Assembly: GCA_015207195.1 (NCBI GenBank)
Contig: JADEXJ010000031.1
Span: 1 to 49,293, forward strand
Direction of reading: 5' to 3'
From: Pleurocapsales cyanobacterium LEGE 10410
Lineage (GTDB): Bacteria > Cyanobacteriota > Cyanobacteriia > Cyanobacteriales > Xenococcaceae
DNA length: 49,293 nt
Below the pieces are notes generated by a model, which did not search any database, was not told the origin of the DNA, and was given only the letters and a program-made list of their open reading frames with translations. Below, one piece after another: positions 47,468 through 49,293 of the stretch (positions within the stretch are counted from its first letter, which is position 1; every line of letters begins with the position of its first letter). The translations under genes and the position numbers were made by a program.

Positions 47468-47936
47468 TAACAGTAAAGACAGCATAAATATCCGAACTGT
47501 TCGACAAGACGATATAGAAACGCTCTTTGATATTAGAACTAGTGTCGTCGAAAATCATCAATCCCGCGAAGAGATTGCCGAACTTGGTCTTACCCCAGAG
47601 TCCGTTGCCAAAATGCTAACAACAGACTGTTGTGCGTGGATTGCGGAGATTGAAGATCGCTCAATTGGTTTCTCAATAGCGAACGCTACAGAAAAAACAA
47701 TACTTGGAATGTTTATCTTACCTAATTTTGAAGGTCAGGGAGTTGGACGGGCATTAATGCAGGCTGCTGAAAGCTGGTTGTGGTCAAAAGGAATCGAAGA
47801 GATTTGGTTGCTCACAGGCAACAATCCTAACTTTAGAGCTTACGGTTTCTATCTACATCTCGGTTGGAATCCTGTCGGTGTTGAAACTGAGGGAGACTTC
47901 AGAGGAGAGATGAAATTTATCAAAAAACGTGGGTAA
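47463..47936 (+). CDS. GNAT-family N-acetyltransferase
   Basis: The 157-aa protein starts NIRTVRQDDIETLFDIRTSV and has the acetyl-CoA loop MFILPNFEGQGVGRALMQAA (about 80-99; Q-x-x-G-x-G-x-A/G complete) and the C-terminal NPNFRAYGFYLHLGWNPVG (about 120-138). It is a full-length single-domain GNAT of unknown substrate; small-molecule acetylation or resistance is plausible. Monocistronic. Confidence 0.88.
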   Translation: MTNSKDSINIRTVRQDDIETLFDIRTSVVENHQSREEIAELGLTPESVAKMLTTDCCAWIAEIEDRSIGFSIANATEKTILGMFILPNFEGQGVGRALMQAAESWLWSKGIEEIWLLTGNNPNFRAYGFYLHLGWNPVGVETEGDFRGEMKFIKKRG

Positions 47937-48366
47937 ATAACCGCCACATAATGGGAACGCGGTCGCAAATTATTGAGATTATTTCTGCTGTCGTGTAAGC
48001 TTTTAAACCCGATACGACACTTTGAAATTTATGAATTGCGATCGCAAGCCAATATAGATAAAATGCCCATAGCCGAGACAGTTGCAAAAGTGATAATTCT
48101 ACAACCGACCAAGATAGACAGGAAAGCGATCTACAAAAATTTTGGCGAGTATGTTTCTTTTAACCCAATTTTTGGGTCGGCTTGTATGGCAGTTTGTGGG
48201 TTGAGACTTTTCAAATCTGCCACACTTGGGTTGAACGGTTAATGAACTTAACTCCTAATAAGTACCCCTGTTAAGGTGAACACCTGTACCAGTTAAAAGT
48301 TAGTTTAAGCAGGCAGGGCGATCGATGTCATCCTAAAACAAATGAAGTAACTAGAAATAATGCCCG
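47937..48366. other. 430-bp noncoding stretch before the IS4-type transposase
   Basis: No convincing gene. A short frame (47973-48242) has no family features. The last 100 bp (AAGGTGAACACCTG dyad near 48273) may hold the insertion sequence's left end, but I could not match a right end inside the window. Confidence 0.5.
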
Positions 48367-49242
48367 ATGATCGACACTATTTTTGCTCAGTTTGTTAAAG
48401 CAAGTCCAGTGACAGTAATGGTCAAAGGGATTATGGAGCGAATTTTTGAGCCCTTTGCATTAGATGAACTGTTTGAAAGCCATGCGGCAAAGCAATATAC
48501 CAGAGAACTACTATTCTCTAACGTGGTGAGTTTGATGAGTTTAGTCGTAAGTGGAATTCATCCCAGTGTCAGTGCAGCCTACAAAGCATTAGAAAAAGAC
48601 CTGGGGGTCTCGCGACCTGCGCTTTATAGCAAGTTAAACGGCATGGAATTAGGCATTTCTCAAGCTTTAGTGCGCTACAGTGCGTCGAATTTACGACCAA
48701 TAATCGCTGAATTAGAAGTTCCAAAAGTACAATTGCTACCAGGATATGACCTGAGAATAGCTGATGGAAATCATCTCGGAGGCACAGAACACCGATTAAA
48801 AGTATTGCGAAACAATTTGGCAAGAGCTTTACCAGGGAAGTCAATTGCGGTGTTAGACCCACAGATGATGCTCGTAACAGATATTTTCCTGACTGAAGAT
48901 GGTCATGCCCAAGAAAGATCGATGCTACCTTCGGTTTTAGAAACAATTGAAGCTCAACAGGTTTGGATCGCCGACCGAAACTTCTGTACTCGTCAATTTT
49001 TGTTGGGTATCGCTCAACGTCAAAGTTTTTCGATCATCCGCGAGCATAAAAGTTTACCGTACCAAGAAATATCTTCTCTGACTGAAATCGATGCAGATGA
49101 GCAGGACAATAGCAAGGGTGAGCGAATCTTTGAGCAGGAGATTCAAATAGCAAAGGACAATACTAGCGGGACTTTGACAATTTTTCCCTATCAAAAAGGG
49201 GTGAAAGCCTCACCAGACGGCGATTTTACCTCGAAGAGGTAA
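48367..49242 (+). pseudogene. IS4-type transposase, cut short by a palindrome
   Basis: The 291-aa frame reads MIDTIFAQFVKASPVTVMVK, with DDE core positions in YDLRIADGNHLGGTEHRL (first Asp, about 130-147) and VWIADRNFCTRQFLLG (second Asp, about 199-214). Transposases of this IS4-related group run to about 430 aa or more with the catalytic Glu nearer the C-terminus. Here the frame stops just after VKASPDGDFTSKR, inside the 11-bp inverted repeat 49222-49246. The rest may continue in another frame past the window end. So it is probably inactive. Confidence 0.75.
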
Positions 49243-49246
49243 AATC
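49222..49246 (+). repeat. 11-bp inverted repeat ending the transposase frame
   Basis: GATTTTACCTC (49222-49232) and GAGGTAAAATC (49236-49246) are perfect arms around GAA. The arms put TAA (in GGTAAAATC) into the transposase frame. Confidence 0.8.
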
Positions 49247-49293
49247 ACCTGAAACCCAGATATATTAAGGATTTACCTGTTTTGAAGTTAAAC

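Noticed and set aside
47973-48242. 89-codon frame before the transposase
   Set aside because: No family match, no good start, odd composition.
1-49293. Frequent GCGATCGC octamers
   Set aside because: These are HIP1 sites, a genome-wide cyanobacterial feature, not a local regulatory array.

Overview
The window looks like a cyanobacterial accessory replicon or large mobile element, probably a plasmid. The HIP1 octamer GCGATCGC (and near forms) recurs throughout, the DNA is AT-rich, and many genes match families typical of plasmids of filamentous or colonial cyanobacteria. I cannot name the species. No rRNA, tRNA or CRISPR array was seen.

Region 1 (1-20.2 kb) is plasmid backbone. It has a Gp157-like gene, an adenine-methylase-like protein without a visible catalytic motif, a relaxase/MobC pair with an oriT-like palindrome beside it, and an actin-like ParM gene with a partner gene. 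A zeta-toxin operon follows; its toxin gene is split at the Walker A lysine codon by a 2575-bp group II intron. Next come a LuxR-type regulator, a run of genes on the + strand (ParA-like ATPase, membrane protein, two exported proteins, Toprim primase-like protein) that looks like a conjugation/maintenance module, a GNAT-like gene, an acidic-tailed protein and a Ycf46-like AAA ATPase. A conserved 20-bp element lies upstream of the parM, LuxR and AAA genes.

Region 2 (20.3-40.2 kb) is a defence island. On the minus strand it reads: MrfA-like DEAH helicase, a possible C-terminal scrap of drmD, drmMI (N6-adenine methylase), hicA-hicB, a RelE-UvrD fusion helicase, drmA, drmB, drmC, then a DUF433/DUF5615 toxin-antitoxin pair. 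This is a class 1 DISARM phage-restriction locus. The drmD position seems eroded, and a RelE-fused SF1 helicase sits directly in front of drmA. A divergent DUF6883/DUF4926 pair and four 14-bp direct repeats lie in the gap upstream of drmMI.

Region 3 (40.3-49.3 kb) is cargo: a broken alpha/beta hydrolase, an S41 peptidase, two methyltransferases, a P-loop kinase-like protein, a VOC protein, a MerR regulator with a DUF6326 membrane protein, a ferritin-like protein, a GNAT acetyltransferase and a broken IS4-type transposase.

A theme across the window is invasion of genes by very small palindromic repeats. Some are frame-neutral additions of exactly 15 or 17 codons (drmMI, the methylase-like gene, the DUF5615 toxin); others shift the frame or add a stop (zeta toxin, a Cys-rich gene, a membrane protein). 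Several have short direct repeats at their edges, which allows the original gene to be reconstructed.
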